From Erythrobacter sp. EC-HK427 (GTDB taxonomy: Bacteria; Pseudomonadota; Alphaproteobacteria; Sphingomonadales; Sphingomonadaceae): DNA of 64,000 nt. Below the pieces are notes generated by a model that had not been told where the DNA came from, did not search any database, and was given only the letters and a program-made list of their open reading frames with translations. Location of the stretch: positions 748,292 through 812,291 of the forward strand of contig NZ_LR701479.1 of NCBI RefSeq assembly GCF_902498745.1. The letters run 5' to 3'. Below are positions 7,818-16,687 of the stretch, piece after piece (position 1 is the stretch's first letter; each line of letters begins with the position of its first letter). A program made the position numbers and the translations under genes.

Positions 7818-9443
7818 ATGTTGGGGTATCGAGATTTCGCGGCGGCCACGACGGCTATGCTTTTGCTGTTGCCGACATCGCTGTCGGCACAGGCGCCGCA
7901 TTTCGTCCAAGGCCGGGAGCATCCGGCGCTGATCGTGGACGGCGTTCCCTATCTAGCCCTGGGGGTGCAGGCCAATAACAGTTCGAATTATCCGGCCATG
8001 CTTGAGACGGTCTGGCCGGTTGTCCGCGAGATCGGGGCCAATACGCTACTGATGCCGATTGCATGGGAGCAGGTCGAGCCGGAGGAAGGGCACTTCGACT
8101 TTGCCTTTCTCGATACATTGCTGGCCGAAGCGCGGGCGAACGATGTGCGGCTGGTGCTGCTGTGGTATGGCGCATTCAAGAATACGTCCGCCGCGTATGC
8201 GCCCCAGTGGGTCAAAACCGATGGCGCGCGCTTCCCCCGGATGCGCCATCTCGACGGGCGCGCGCACTATGCCTTGTCGCCACACAGCGCCGCCACACGC
8301 GCTGCCGATGCCCACGCCTTCGCGCAGGTGATGCAGCATCTGGCACGGCATGATCCGCAGCACACGGTCATCATGGTGCAGGTGCAGAACGAGATCGGCA
8401 GTTATGATCTTGCCCGCGATCATGCGCCCGAAGCCGCCACGCAGTTTGCCGGGCCGATCCCGCAGGAACTGGCCGAAGGTTTGGGGATCACACGGCAAAG
8501 CTGGGAAGCGGCGTTTGGCCCTCGTGCGGAGCAATTTTTCACCAGCTGGTACATGGCCCGCTATGTCGAGGAGGTGGCGCAGGCGGGCCTCTCGCATTGG
8601 GAACTGCCGATCCTCGTCAATGCCGCACTGGGCGATCCCTACACGGACGAGGCGGGCAATATCGGGCCATCGGGCGGGCCGAACTGGAATGCGCTGCCAA
8701 TCTGGCGCATCGCCGCTCCCAGCGTTGATGCCTATGGCCCGGACATCTACACCCGCGATGCTGATGCCGTGGCCGCATTTTTGGATCACTACGCTGCCGA
8801 TGACTGGCCGCTGCTGGTGCCCGAAATCGGCAACGCGCCGGAATATGCCCGGTTCATCTGGCCCGCGCTTGGCCGGGGTGCGGTGCTGTTTTCGCCCTTT
8901 GGCATGGACCGTTCCGGCTATTCGAATTACCCGCTCGGCGCGACTGCGCTGGACGAAGACACGCTGGCTGCCTTTTCCGCGCCGTATCGATTGCTTGCCG
9001 ACGCCGGAAGTGATTGGGCGCGGATCGCCATGGCCTATCCCACCTGGGGTACGGCGAGGGGCAATGACGGCTCCGATCAAACGCACACGATGGGCCGCTG
9101 GCAACTCACCGCCAAATATGCCCGCTGGCAATTCGGGCAGGACGAGTGGACCTGGCTCGAAAGCGATCCGCATCCCTTGGCAGAAGCGCCAGTGGGCGGG
9201 GCGCTGGTGGCGCAGCTGGATGCCGATACCTTCCTCGTCACTGGCCGCCACGTCCGGATCGAATTCGATCTCGCGCAGGCCGAAGCGGGCGAACACGCGC
9301 AACTGCTCGAGGCGCAAGAAGGCAGTTTTGTAAACGGGGAATGGATCATGCGGCGCCGCTGGAACGGCGACCAGATCGACTATGGATTCAATTTCGGAGA
9401 CCAGCCCATCTGGCTCCGCGTGGAGATGGGGACTTATCGATGA
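7818..9443 (+). CDS. Secreted GH35 beta-galactosidase with C-terminal DUF5597-like domain
   Basis: About 541 residues with a signal peptide (residues 1-30, ending LSAQ). The GH35 barrel has the acid/base Glu192 in VQNEIGSYD and the nucleophile Glu336 in VPEIGN. The C-terminal part matches the DUF5597-type extension of Caulobacter/Xanthomonas/Cellvibrio Bgl35 enzymes, some of which remove galactose from xyloglucan side chains. Its stop overlaps the GH31 start (ATGA), so GH35 and GH31 are co-translated; the same enzyme pair serves xyloglucan breakdown in Cellvibrio. The ATG at 7818 is uncertain: GGAGAGG directly abuts it, and 7794 or 7857 are alternatives. The family is clear, substrate inferred. 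Confidence 0.9.
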   Translation: MLGYRDFAAATTAMLLLLPTSLSAQAPHFVQGREHPALIVDGVPYLALGVQANNSSNYPAMLETVWPVVREIGANTLLMPIAWEQVEPEEGHFDFAFLDTLLAEARANDVRLVLLWYGAFKNTSAAYAPQWVKTDGARFPRMRHLDGRAHYALSPHSAATRAADAHAFAQVMQHLARHDPQHTVIMVQVQNEIGSYDLARDHAPEAATQFAGPIPQELAEGLGITRQSWEAAFGPRAEQFFTSWYMARYVEEVAQAGLSHWELPILVNAALGDPYTDEAGNIGPSGGPNWNALPIWRIAAPSVDAYGPDIYTRDADAVAAFLDHYAADDWPLLVPEIGNAPEYARFIWPALGRGAVLFSPFGMDRSGYSNYPLGATALDEDTLAAFSAPYRLLADAGSDWARIAMAYPTWGTARGNDGSDQTHTMGRWQLTAKYARWQFGQDEWTWLESDPHPLAEAPVGGALVAQLDADTFLVTGRHVRIEFDLAQAEAGEHAQLLEAQEGSFVNGEWIMRRRWNGDQIDYGFNFGDQPIWLRVEMGTYR

Positions 9444-12250
9444 AACGCGCACTCGCCGCCGCTGCCAGCCTGCTGGCCATGTCCACTGCCGCGATGGCGC
9501 AGGAGGCGGAACCGATCGCGCACGGGATGCTGGTGACAACGGCAGCGGGCGAAGAGGTTCGTGTGCTCTCCTTTGCCGATGGCACGTTTCGTGTCACTGT
9601 GGCGGGCGACGTGGAGGGTGCCGCAGACAGTCTGATGGTGATTGCCGAGGCTGACGGCGCGGCGCAATTTTCCACTGACGGCGCCTGGGCCAGCCTCGTT
9701 TCAACGGGCGGCACGGCGATGGTGCAGTTGTCTGACGGGCGACTGGTGGTCTATGGCCGCGAAGGCGAATTGCTGCTGGACGAGTATGCGCAGGCGCGCA
9801 CGATCACACCGGTCGAGCTGGAAGGCCAGCAATGGTTCGCCACACGGGTCCAATTCAATCGCGGCACCGATGAAGGGCTTTACGGCCTTGGCCAGCACCA
9901 GAACCGGCAAATGAACTATAACGGCGAAGACGTAGAGCTCGCCCAGCACAATATGGCGATTGCCATTCCCTATCTGGTCTCGACGCGCGGTTACGGGCTG
10001 TTGTGGGACAACAATTCGATCACCCGCGTTGGCGACCCGGAGCCGTATGGCAGGCTCACACTCGATTGGCAGGCGGACTATTATCTGGGCGACGCCCTCG
10101 CGGTTTCGCGGCAGGAACAGACTGTCGATTACCAATATCTGCGCGACCGCCCCCGCTGGCCTGCCGAAGCGACCGCGGCTGTCGAAGCAGCGACCACCGG
10201 GCAGAACACCGCGGGCAATGCGGTGCAGGAGCAGCGGGTCGTGTGGACGGGCCGCTTCACGCCGGAAGTGAGCGGCACGCACAAGTTTCGCCTGTATTCC
10301 TCCAGCTATGTCATCCTCACCGCCGACGGTGAAGAGGTGCTCAGCCGTTGGCGGCAGAACTGGAACCCGTGGTACCACAATTTCGAACTGGAATTGACCG
10401 CAGGCGAGCCAGTGGAACTGCGCCTCGATTGGGTGCCGAACCAGGGTTACATCGCGCTCGAACACGCCGATCCCTTGCCGGAAGCGGACCGCCATTCGGT
10501 CAGCTTCGCCAGCGAGGCAGGGCAGGCGATTGATTACTACGTGGTGCCAGCACCGACAATGGACGACGCGATTGCAGGCTATCGCCGCCTCACCGGCAAT
10601 GCGCCCATGATGCCCGAATGGGCCTTCGGTTTCTGGCAATCGCGCCAGCGTTACCAGACGCAGGACGAAGTGCTGGGCGTTCTGAGCGATTACCGTGCGG
10701 CGGGCATTCCCATCGACAATATCGTGCAAGACTGGTTCTATTGGCCGGAAGATGGCTGGGGTTGCCACTGCTTCGATCCCGCCCGCTTTCCCGATCCTGC
10801 AGGCATGGTGCGCGAGGTGCAGGCGCAGGATGCGCGGATCATGATTTCGGTGTGGCCGAAATTCTATCCGACAACGCGGCACGCGCAGGAGCTGGCGGCG
10901 GGCGGCTACCTCTATCAGCGTCCACTGGAAGCGGGCCAGCTTGATTGGGTCGGGCCAGGCTATGCCAACACTTTCTACGATCCCTACACACCCGAAGCGC
11001 GCGCGATCTATTGGCGGCAAATGCGCGATACGCTGTTGCCGCTCGGCTTTGATGCGTGGTGGATGGATGCGACCGAGCCGGACTGGCATTCCAACCTTTC
11101 GGTAGAGGAACGCGCTTACCAGATGACCAGCCCCGCCGCCGGCGTTCCGGGCGCGGCGATTTTCAATGCCTACCCACTGCCCCATGCCGAAGGCGTGGCC
11201 GAGGGACTGCGTGCAGCGCAGCCCGATACACGCCCCTTTATCCTTACACGCAGCGGCTTTGGCGGCATCCAGCGCGCTTCTGCTGCTCTGTGGTCTGGCG
11301 ATGTGGCTGCGCGCTGGGATGATCTGCGCGAGCAGATCAGCGCCGGACTCAACTTAAGCCTCGCGGGCGTGCCGCACTGGACGCACGATATTGGCGGTTT
11401 CGCGCTGGAAAGCCGTTACAGTCAGGAAGATCCGGCGCATTTGCCCGAATGGCGCGAGCTTTACACGCGCTGGTTCCAGTTCGGCGCGTTCAGCCCGCTC
11501 TTCCGCAGCCATGGTGAGTATCCCTATCGCGAAACGCCGATCATCGCGGCGGACGATCCGGCAATGCTGGAAAGCCTCACCTATTACCACCGCCTGCGCT
11601 ATGCGCTCGTGCCGTATATCTACACCGTGGCGGCGGGCACGCATTACGATGACGGTACGATTATGCGCCCGCTCGTAATGGATTTTGAAGCCGACCGCGC
11701 GGTGTGGGACATTGACGATACCTATTTGTTCGGCCCGTCGCTGCTGGTGGCGCCAGTCACCGCATTTTCGGCGCGGGAGCGGTTGGTTTATCTGCCCGCA
11801 GGCACGTCATGGATCGATGCTGCGAGCGGGTTGCGGCTCGCAGGCGGGCAGACGACTTCCGCCAGCGCCCCGCGCGAGCGGATGCCGCTGTTCGTGCGCG
11901 CAGGCGCGATTGTGCCAACCGGGCCAGTGCTACAATCGACTGCGCAGGACACGGGAGGCGACTTGACAATCCATGTGTTCACTGGCGCGGATGGCAGCTT
12001 TAGCCTGTATGAGGATGAAGGCACCGATATGGGCTATACGCGCGGTGAGCACGCCCGCATCCCGTTGCGCTGGGATGAGGCAAGCCGGACGCTTAGCATC
12101 GGTGTGCGAGAGGGTCACTTCCCCGGAATGCACGCGCGCCGGAGCATCGGTGTGGTGCTCCACGAAGGCGAAGGCACAGGCGGCGTGTTCGACCAGCCCG
12201 CCACGCGGTCGGTCACCTACACAGGCGACGCGATAGAGCTGGCATTTTAA
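9440..12250 (+). CDS. Secreted GH31 alpha-xylosidase with PA14 insert
   Basis: This 936-residue protein has a signal peptide (residues 1-21, ending AMAQ), an N-terminal beta domain and a PA14-like insert at about residues 240-355. The GH31 barrel follows, with nucleophile Asp543 in WWMDATEPD and acid/base Asp621 in WSGDV, then C-terminal beta domains. The PA14 insert and the DATEPD nucleophile context match Cellvibrio Xyl31A-type alpha-xylosidases that act on the non-reducing-end xylose of xyloglucan oligosaccharides. It starts inside the stop of the GH35 gene, so the two are coupled. Alpha-glucosidase activity is a less likely alternative. It ends 21 bases before the convergent transporter gene. 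Confidence 0.93.
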   Translation: MKRALAAAASLLAMSTAAMAQEAEPIAHGMLVTTAAGEEVRVLSFADGTFRVTVAGDVEGAADSLMVIAEADGAAQFSTDGAWASLVSTGGTAMVQLSDGRLVVYGREGELLLDEYAQARTITPVELEGQQWFATRVQFNRGTDEGLYGLGQHQNRQMNYNGEDVELAQHNMAIAIPYLVSTRGYGLLWDNNSITRVGDPEPYGRLTLDWQADYYLGDALAVSRQEQTVDYQYLRDRPRWPAEATAAVEAATTGQNTAGNAVQEQRVVWTGRFTPEVSGTHKFRLYSSSYVILTADGEEVLSRWRQNWNPWYHNFELELTAGEPVELRLDWVPNQGYIALEHADPLPEADRHSVSFASEAGQAIDYYVVPAPTMDDAIAGYRRLTGNAPMMPEWAFGFWQSRQRYQTQDEVLGVLSDYRAAGIPIDNIVQDWFYWPEDGWGCHCFDPARFPDPAGMVREVQAQDARIMISVWPKFYPTTRHAQELAAGGYLYQRPLEAGQLDWVGPGYANTFYDPYTPEARAIYWRQMRDTLLPLGFDAWWMDATEPDWHSNLSVEERAYQMTSPAAGVPGAAIFNAYPLPHAEGVAEGLRAAQPDTRPFILTRSGFGGIQRASAALWSGDVAARWDDLREQISAGLNLSLAGVPHWTHDIGGFALESRYSQEDPAHLPEWRELYTRWFQFGAFSPLFRSHGEYPYRETPIIAADDPAMLESLTYYHRLRYALVPYIYTVAAGTHYDDGTIMRPLVMDFEADRAVWDIDDTYLFGPSLLVAPVTAFSARERLVYLPAGTSWIDAASGLRLAGGQTTSASAPRERMPLFVRAGAIVPTGPVLQSTAQDTGGDLTIHVFTGADGSFSLYEDEGTDMGYTRGEHARIPLRWDEASRTLSIGVREGHFPGMHARRSIGVVLHEGEGTGGVFDQPATRSVTYTGDAIELAF

Positions 12251-12271
12251 GCAGGCGAAGGCCGGTGCCGC

Positions 12272-13579
12272 TCAGGCACCGCCATCGCTTTGCGCGGGCT
12301 CGGGAGCGTTGGGCTTCGAGCCCCACATTGCGTAGTAGATGATGTAGACCTCGCACGCGACGGTCAGCCAGAAGCTGTTCTGCAGGCCGTAAAGGTCCGC
12401 CAGCCAACCCTGCACGACCACCAAGGCACCTCCTGCAATAGCAGTGATAAGCAGGCCAGAGCCTTCCTCGGTTAGCGGCCCAAGTCCCTTGATCCCCATC
12501 GCGAAGATTGCGGGAAACATGATCGAGTGCCCCAGCCCGACGAGGATCAGGCACCACATGGCGGCTGGCCCTTCGATCGTGGCCGCTCCGATCATTACGA
12601 TCATCGCGAAAAGCGCGAAGGCGGCCAAGGTTTTATCAGCCGGGAAACGCCGCATGATGAAGGCCCCGGCAAACCGCCCGACCATCATCCCGCCCCACAG
12701 CAGGACGAGATAATTCGCCGCTTGCGCGGGCGTAATCCCGGCGATTTCCGGCAGGATCACGAAATTGATAAACAGGTTGGCCACGCCGATTTCGGCAATC
12801 AGATAAATGAAGATCGCAGGCACGCCGAGCACCAGATTGCGGTGCTTCCACAGCGAGAGCTTCTTGCGCTCTTCCTTCGCCACGCGGTTGGTCGCCGTGC
12901 CCAATGCGGGGAGGCTGGAGCGCCAGATTACCACGGCGATAATCACCAGCACCACGGCTACCATGATGTAAGGCAGCTCGGTCGCCTGCGCGTCCGCCAA
13001 CCGCTGCGCCGGGGTCAGTTCGGTTCCTTCGAGCGAAGTTCCGCCAACCGTGCGGCTGAGAATGAGATAACCGCCGAAATAGGGCGCAAGAAACGTACCG
13101 AAGCTGTTGAAGGCCTGCACCAATGTCAGGCGGCTCTCGCTGCTTTCCGCAGGGCCGATCACGGCCACATAAGGGTTGGCGGCCACCTGCAACAAAGTAA
13201 TCCCGCTTGCGATGACGAACAGCGCCGCCAGCGTTACCCCGTAGGACGGGATTTGCGCCGCCGGGACCATTCCCAGCGCGCCGACGGCCATCACCAAAAG
13301 GCCGATAATGATCGCCTTCTTGTAACCCGTCCGCTCGATCAGGAAGGCGCTCGGCATCCCCATCACGCCGTAAGCGATGAACCATACACTCTCGATCAAA
13401 GTCGTCTGGGTATAGGTCAGGTCGAACACGCTGCGCAGATGCGGCAGCAGCGTGTTGTTGATGACAGTGATGAAGCCCCACATGAAGAAGAGCGAGGCGA
13501 GCAATGCCAGCGCGGGCTTGTAATTGAAGCCTTCCGGCGTGCTCCCCGCAGCGGCGGACGTGCCGGCTTTATTGGCCAT
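12272..13579 (-). CDS. FucP-type sugar:proton symporter (MFS)
   Basis: A 435-residue membrane protein with about twelve transmembrane segments. It has the FucP-family features FFMWGFITVINNTLLPHL in the first helix and RRFPADKTLA in the middle loop. The family imports fucose, glucose, galactose or other monosaccharides across the inner membrane by proton symport. In this cluster it would take up sugars released by the periplasmic glycoside hydrolases. A FadR-type operator (13620-13630) lies 41 bases upstream of its start, and the same motif precedes the GH43 gene, so the adjacent GntR regulator probably controls it. The exact sugar is not readable. Confidence 0.9.
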   Translation of the reverse strand: MANKAGTSAAAGSTPEGFNYKPALALLASLFFMWGFITVINNTLLPHLRSVFDLTYTQTTLIESVWFIAYGVMGMPSAFLIERTGYKKAIIIGLLVMAVGALGMVPAAQIPSYGVTLAALFVIASGITLLQVAANPYVAVIGPAESSESRLTLVQAFNSFGTFLAPYFGGYLILSRTVGGTSLEGTELTPAQRLADAQATELPYIMVAVVLVIIAVVIWRSSLPALGTATNRVAKEERKKLSLWKHRNLVLGVPAIFIYLIAEIGVANLFINFVILPEIAGITPAQAANYLVLLWGGMMVGRFAGAFIMRRFPADKTLAAFALFAMIVMIGAATIEGPAAMWCLILVGLGHSIMFPAIFAMGIKGLGPLTEEGSGLLITAIAGGALVVVQGWLADLYGLQNSFWLTVACEVYIIYYAMWGSKPNAPEPAQSDGGA

Positions 13580-13619
13580 TATCCAAACCCTCCCCAGATC
13601 GCGGTTCTCCGCTGTCTTT

Positions 13620-13630
13620 TTGTCGGACTA
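13620..13630. promoter_or_regulatory. Predicted FadR-type GntR operator before the transporter
   Basis: TTGTCGGACTA fits the TNGTNNNACNA pattern typical of FadR-subfamily GntR regulators. The identical 11-base word occurs at 14578-14588 upstream of the GH43 gene. The two copies bracket the gntR gene, which makes that regulator the natural candidate. Confidence 0.55.
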
Positions 13631-13686
13631 TTGAAATGGCGATTGCCCGTCAAGCGTGACGGACGCGGCTGGCAAATCCTCCAGCA

Positions 13687-14469
13687 TCAGGATTTGGCGA
13701 TAGCAGCGTGGGTGTCTTCATGCGCGAGTGTGATCAGCCGCTCCATCGCCTTTGCCGCGCCGTCTCCGTCTCTCAACTCGACCGCATCGAACACCGCGAT
13801 ATGATCGGGCATCGGATCGCGAGTGCCGCTGCCCAAGCGGCTCTTGAGCAGCGTTGTCACATCGACTGCAGCCGCAATGCTAGCAGTGAGCGGAATCATC
13901 GCCTGATTGCCGCTCGCTTCAATCAACAGCGCATGGAACCGCCGATCAGCCTTACGGCCCTCGGGCACGTGCAGGGTTTTGCGGCCCATCAGACCGATGC
14001 ATTCGCGCATTTCGGCCAATTGCGCCTCGGTCCGCCGTTCTGCGGCCATCCGCGCCACCGCCGGTTCCACCACCGCGCGCAGTTCGAACAGATCGCGCAC
14101 GAAAGCAGCGTCAGGCTCCTCGGCAAAGGCCCAGGCCAGCACCATGGGATCGAGCATATTCCAGCGTGATCGCGGCAAAACCCGCGTCCCGTCTTTCGGT
14201 TTGCTTACCACCAGCCCCTTGGCCGCGAGCACCTGCACCGCTTCCCGGTAGGCACTGCGTGAAATGTCGAGCGCTTCGGCATTGGCGATTTCGCCCGTCA
14301 GCCGCTCTCCCACCGGAACGCGGCCCGAAACGATGGCCCGCCCCAGCAGATTGGCCACCGCGCCGTGGAATCGCCGTCCCGAATTCTTGGGCTGGCTGGC
14401 AAATTCATCGGGCAAGCCCTGCTCGCCCGGCTTGCCGTCTGCATCCCCTGCACTCCGCGAAAACGGCAT
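13687..14469 (-). CDS. GntR/FadR family transcriptional regulator
   Basis: A 260-residue protein with an N-terminal winged helix-turn-helix (about residues 35-95, DISRSAYREAVQVLAAKGLV) and a C-terminal FCD all-helical ligand domain (about 110-245). The FCD domain contains the metal/ligand positions of FadR-type regulators (FELRAVVEPAVARMA, RFHALLIEASGN). The ATG at 14469 is preferred because GGGAG lies four bases upstream; longer in-frame extensions lack one. It lies between the sugar transporter and the arabinose genes. Two identical TNGTNNNACNA operators flank it. It likely responds to a sugar acid or a pathway intermediate. Confidence 0.9.
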   Translation of the reverse strand: MPFSRSAGDADGKPGEQGLPDEFASQPKNSGRRFHGAVANLLGRAIVSGRVPVGERLTGEIANAEALDISRSAYREAVQVLAAKGLVVSKPKDGTRVLPRSRWNMLDPMVLAWAFAEEPDAAFVRDLFELRAVVEPAVARMAAERRTEAQLAEMRECIGLMGRKTLHVPEGRKADRRFHALLIEASGNQAMIPLTASIAAAVDVTTLLKSRLGSGTRDPMPDHIAVFDAVELRDGDGAAKAMERLITLAHEDTHAAIAKS

Positions 14470-14566
14470 AAAGCTCCCTTGGCTGCACCACCAGCCGCAC
14501 CTCTTGGACTTATTTCCACCAAGCCGCAAAGAGTCAAATTGCTTGGCGTGCGAGCGAGCGAGGTTT

Positions 14567-14588
14567 GACAATCGCAATTGTCGGACTA
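14567..14588. promoter_or_regulatory. Overlapping palindrome and FadR-type operator before GH43
   Basis: GACAAT and ATTGTC form a perfect inverted repeat around CGCA (14567-14582). It is immediately followed, with overlap, by TTGTCGGACTA (14578-14588), an exact copy of the site before the transporter. The GH43 ribosome binding site starts only ten bases downstream, so binding here would block transcription of the arabinose genes. Two dimers could bind side by side. Confidence 0.55.
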
Positions 14589-14610
14589 ATCCTTGCGGAA
14601 GGAGGATCGG

Positions 14611-15618
14611 ATGAACGGCAAGATTTTGTGGGCAGCTGCTGTGCCGCTGATTTTAGGGGCCTGCGCCAGTATGCCGCACGACGATACTGCCAGCGCTCCC
14701 ACCTTCATCTACACGGGCAATCCGCTGATCAGGGACCGCCACACCGCCGATCCCGCGCCGCTGGTCCATGATGGCACGCTGTATCTTTATGTCGGGCATG
14801 ACGAGGCGCGCGGGGAGCAGATGTTCAATATCACCCAATGGCTCGCCTATTCCACACAGGATATGCAAACCTGGCAGGATCACGGGCCGATCATGCAGCC
14901 AACCGATTTCAGCTGGGCCATCCGCGATGCCTGGGCGAGCCAGGTGCATGAGAAAAATGGCCGGTTCTGGTTCTACACCGCAGTCGAACATGATCCAGCG
15001 CAAGGCAGCCACGGCAAAGCCATCGGGGTTGCCGTGGCGGACAATCCGCTGGGGCCATTCCGCGACGCGCTCGGCCGCGCGCTGGTCCGCAACGAGGATA
15101 CCGACGGGCCGCATCATTGGGATGATATCGATCCGACCGTCTGGACCGAGGAGAACGGGCAAAGCTGGCTAATCTGGGGCAATGCCAATTGCTATATGGC
15201 GCCTTTGGCTGATGACATGATCAGTTTTTCCGGGCCCATCCGGCAAATCGACCTGCCCGATTTCGAGGAAGGGCCATGGATTTTCCGCCGCGGCGACACC
15301 TATTATCTCGCTTATGCGAGCATGGACCGCACGATCAGCCCGGATGAGCGGATTTCCTATGCCACCGCGCCGGATATCGAAGGGCCGTGGACATGGCGGG
15401 GCGAGATTACCGGCTCTGCCGCCAACAGCTTTACCATCCATCCCGGCGTCGCCGAATTCGGCGGCGAATGGTATCTGTTCTACCATGTCGGCACGCTCGA
15501 TATCGGGGATCAGCCCGGTGGCCTTGGCCGCCGCGCGGTAGCGGTCGAACGGCTGCGGTTTGACGAGAACGGCCTGATCCTGCCGGTCGCACAAACGGCG
15601 GAGGGGATACTCCGGTGA
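14611..15618 (+). CDS. GH43 family arabinofuranosidase/xylosidase-like lipoprotein
   Basis: A 335-residue lipoprotein (lipobox LGAC, residue 18) with the five-bladed propeller signature of GH43. The catalytic base is Asp47 in TADPAP, the modulating Asp is Asp174 in DIDPTVW, and the general acid is Glu220 in EEGPW. The segment FTIHPGVAEFGGEWYLFYH is typical of arabinofuranosidase-type GH43 proteins. The ATG at 14611 follows GGAAGGAGG by five bases. It opens a rightward run with the FAH-family and 1-dehydrogenase genes, so release of L-arabinose followed by its oxidation is a coherent job. Beta-xylosidase activity cannot be excluded. Confidence 0.88.
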   Translation: MNGKILWAAAVPLILGACASMPHDDTASAPTFIYTGNPLIRDRHTADPAPLVHDGTLYLYVGHDEARGEQMFNITQWLAYSTQDMQTWQDHGPIMQPTDFSWAIRDAWASQVHEKNGRFWFYTAVEHDPAQGSHGKAIGVAVADNPLGPFRDALGRALVRNEDTDGPHHWDDIDPTVWTEENGQSWLIWGNANCYMAPLADDMISFSGPIRQIDLPDFEEGPWIFRRGDTYYLAYASMDRTISPDERISYATAPDIEGPWTWRGEITGSAANSFTIHPGVAEFGGEWYLFYHVGTLDIGDQPGGLGRRAVAVERLRFDENGLILPVAQTAEGILR

Positions 15619-15697
15619 GATTTGTGGCGGGGGCAGCAATGGTGTTCGCGGTGGACGGTGCCGAACGAACCGAAAATTGAAACCAACAGGATTTGCT

Positions 15698-16687
15698 ATG
15701 CTTCTCATTCAGCGCCTTGCCCCTTGGGGTGCCCGGCAAGTTCTCGCCAATGTTGATGGCGAATGCCGCGTGGTCAAAGGCGTGGCCTCCACCCTCAATC
15801 TGGCGCTGTCTGCGGTGGAGGCAGGTGGCTCCCTGGCCAGCGCAGTGGAGAAGGCAGGGTTGGGCGAAGTGGTCTATGCGCAAGAAGATCTCGCCGCCGG
15901 TCGGCTGTTGCCGCCCATCGACCACCCGGAGCCTGCCCGCCTGTTTCTGGCGGGCACTGGCCTCACGCATCTTGGCAGCGCCGAGGGGCGCGACCGGATG
16001 CACAAGGCCGCTGCCAGCGGTGAGGCGACCGATTCCATGCGGATGTTCCTCGAAGGGCTGGATGGCGGCAAGCCAACAGGCGATGGCATCGGCCAGCAGC
16101 CCGAATGGTTCTACAAGGGGACGGGGCAGCATCTTGTCGCTCCTGAAGGCGCGCTGGAGCGCCCCGCCTATGCGCAGGATGGCGGGGAGGAACCCGAGAT
16201 TGCGGGCATTTACCTGATCGGGCCAGATGGCACGCCCTTCCGCCTCGGCTTTTGCTTGGGCAATGAATATTCAGACCACGTGACCGAAAAGCACAATTAT
16301 CTCTGGCTCGCGCATTCCAAATTGCGGCAGGCTTCGCTTGGCGCGGAGTTGTTGACCGGCGATTTGCCCCACGATGTGCGCGGCACAGCGCGCATCATGC
16401 GCGGCGGCGCGGTTGCGTGGGAAAAGCCGTTCCTGACGGGCGAGGCCAACATGGCGCATTCCATCGCCAATCTGGAGCACCACCATTTCAAATACGGCCT
16501 GTTCCGCCGCCCGGGCGATGTGCATGTACATTTCTTCGGCACCTCCACCGCCAGCTTTGCCGATGGCGTGCAAACGCAGGACGGGGATGTGTTCGAGATT
16601 GAAGCTGACCCCTTCACGCTGCCGCTGCGCAATGCGATGTATGCCGCGCGCGAGGCGGAGCGGCCCGTGCGGGTGCAAGCGTTGTGA
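15698..16687 (+). CDS. FAH-superfamily protein, AraD1/GguC-like
   Basis: A 329-residue protein of the fumarylacetoacetate hydrolase fold. The C-terminal half carries the usual acidic metal-binding region (LGNEYSDHVTEKHNYLWLA) and a late segment VHVHFFGTSTASFADG typical of the GguC/AraD1 branch. This branch is linked to non-phosphorylative sugar-acid pathways, where it may dehydrate 2-keto-3-deoxy-pentonates. Its stop overlaps the GTG start of the 1-dehydrogenase (GTGA), so the two are coupled. The ATG at 15698 has AGGA upstream; the frame opens earlier without a better site. The reaction is inferred from context. Confidence 0.78.
   Translation: MLLIQRLAPWGARQVLANVDGECRVVKGVASTLNLALSAVEAGGSLASAVEKAGLGEVVYAQEDLAAGRLLPPIDHPEPARLFLAGTGLTHLGSAEGRDRMHKAAASGEATDSMRMFLEGLDGGKPTGDGIGQQPEWFYKGTGQHLVAPEGALERPAYAQDGGEEPEIAGIYLIGPDGTPFRLGFCLGNEYSDHVTEKHNYLWLAHSKLRQASLGAELLTGDLPHDVRGTARIMRGGAVAWEKPFLTGEANMAHSIANLEHHHFKYGLFRRPGDVHVHFFGTSTASFADGVQTQDGDVFEIEADPFTLPLRNAMYAAREAERPVRVQAL

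Noticed and set aside
7679-7849. A longer N-terminus for the GH5 enzyme starting near 7849
   Set aside because: The extension lacks a signal peptide at its start, overlaps the divergent promoter region and has no ribosome binding site, while ATG 7672 has GAGGAG at the right distance.
8046-9539. A 497-codon frame antisense to the GH35 gene
   Set aside because: GH35 catalytic motifs are intact on the plus strand; the antisense product looks like a shadow.
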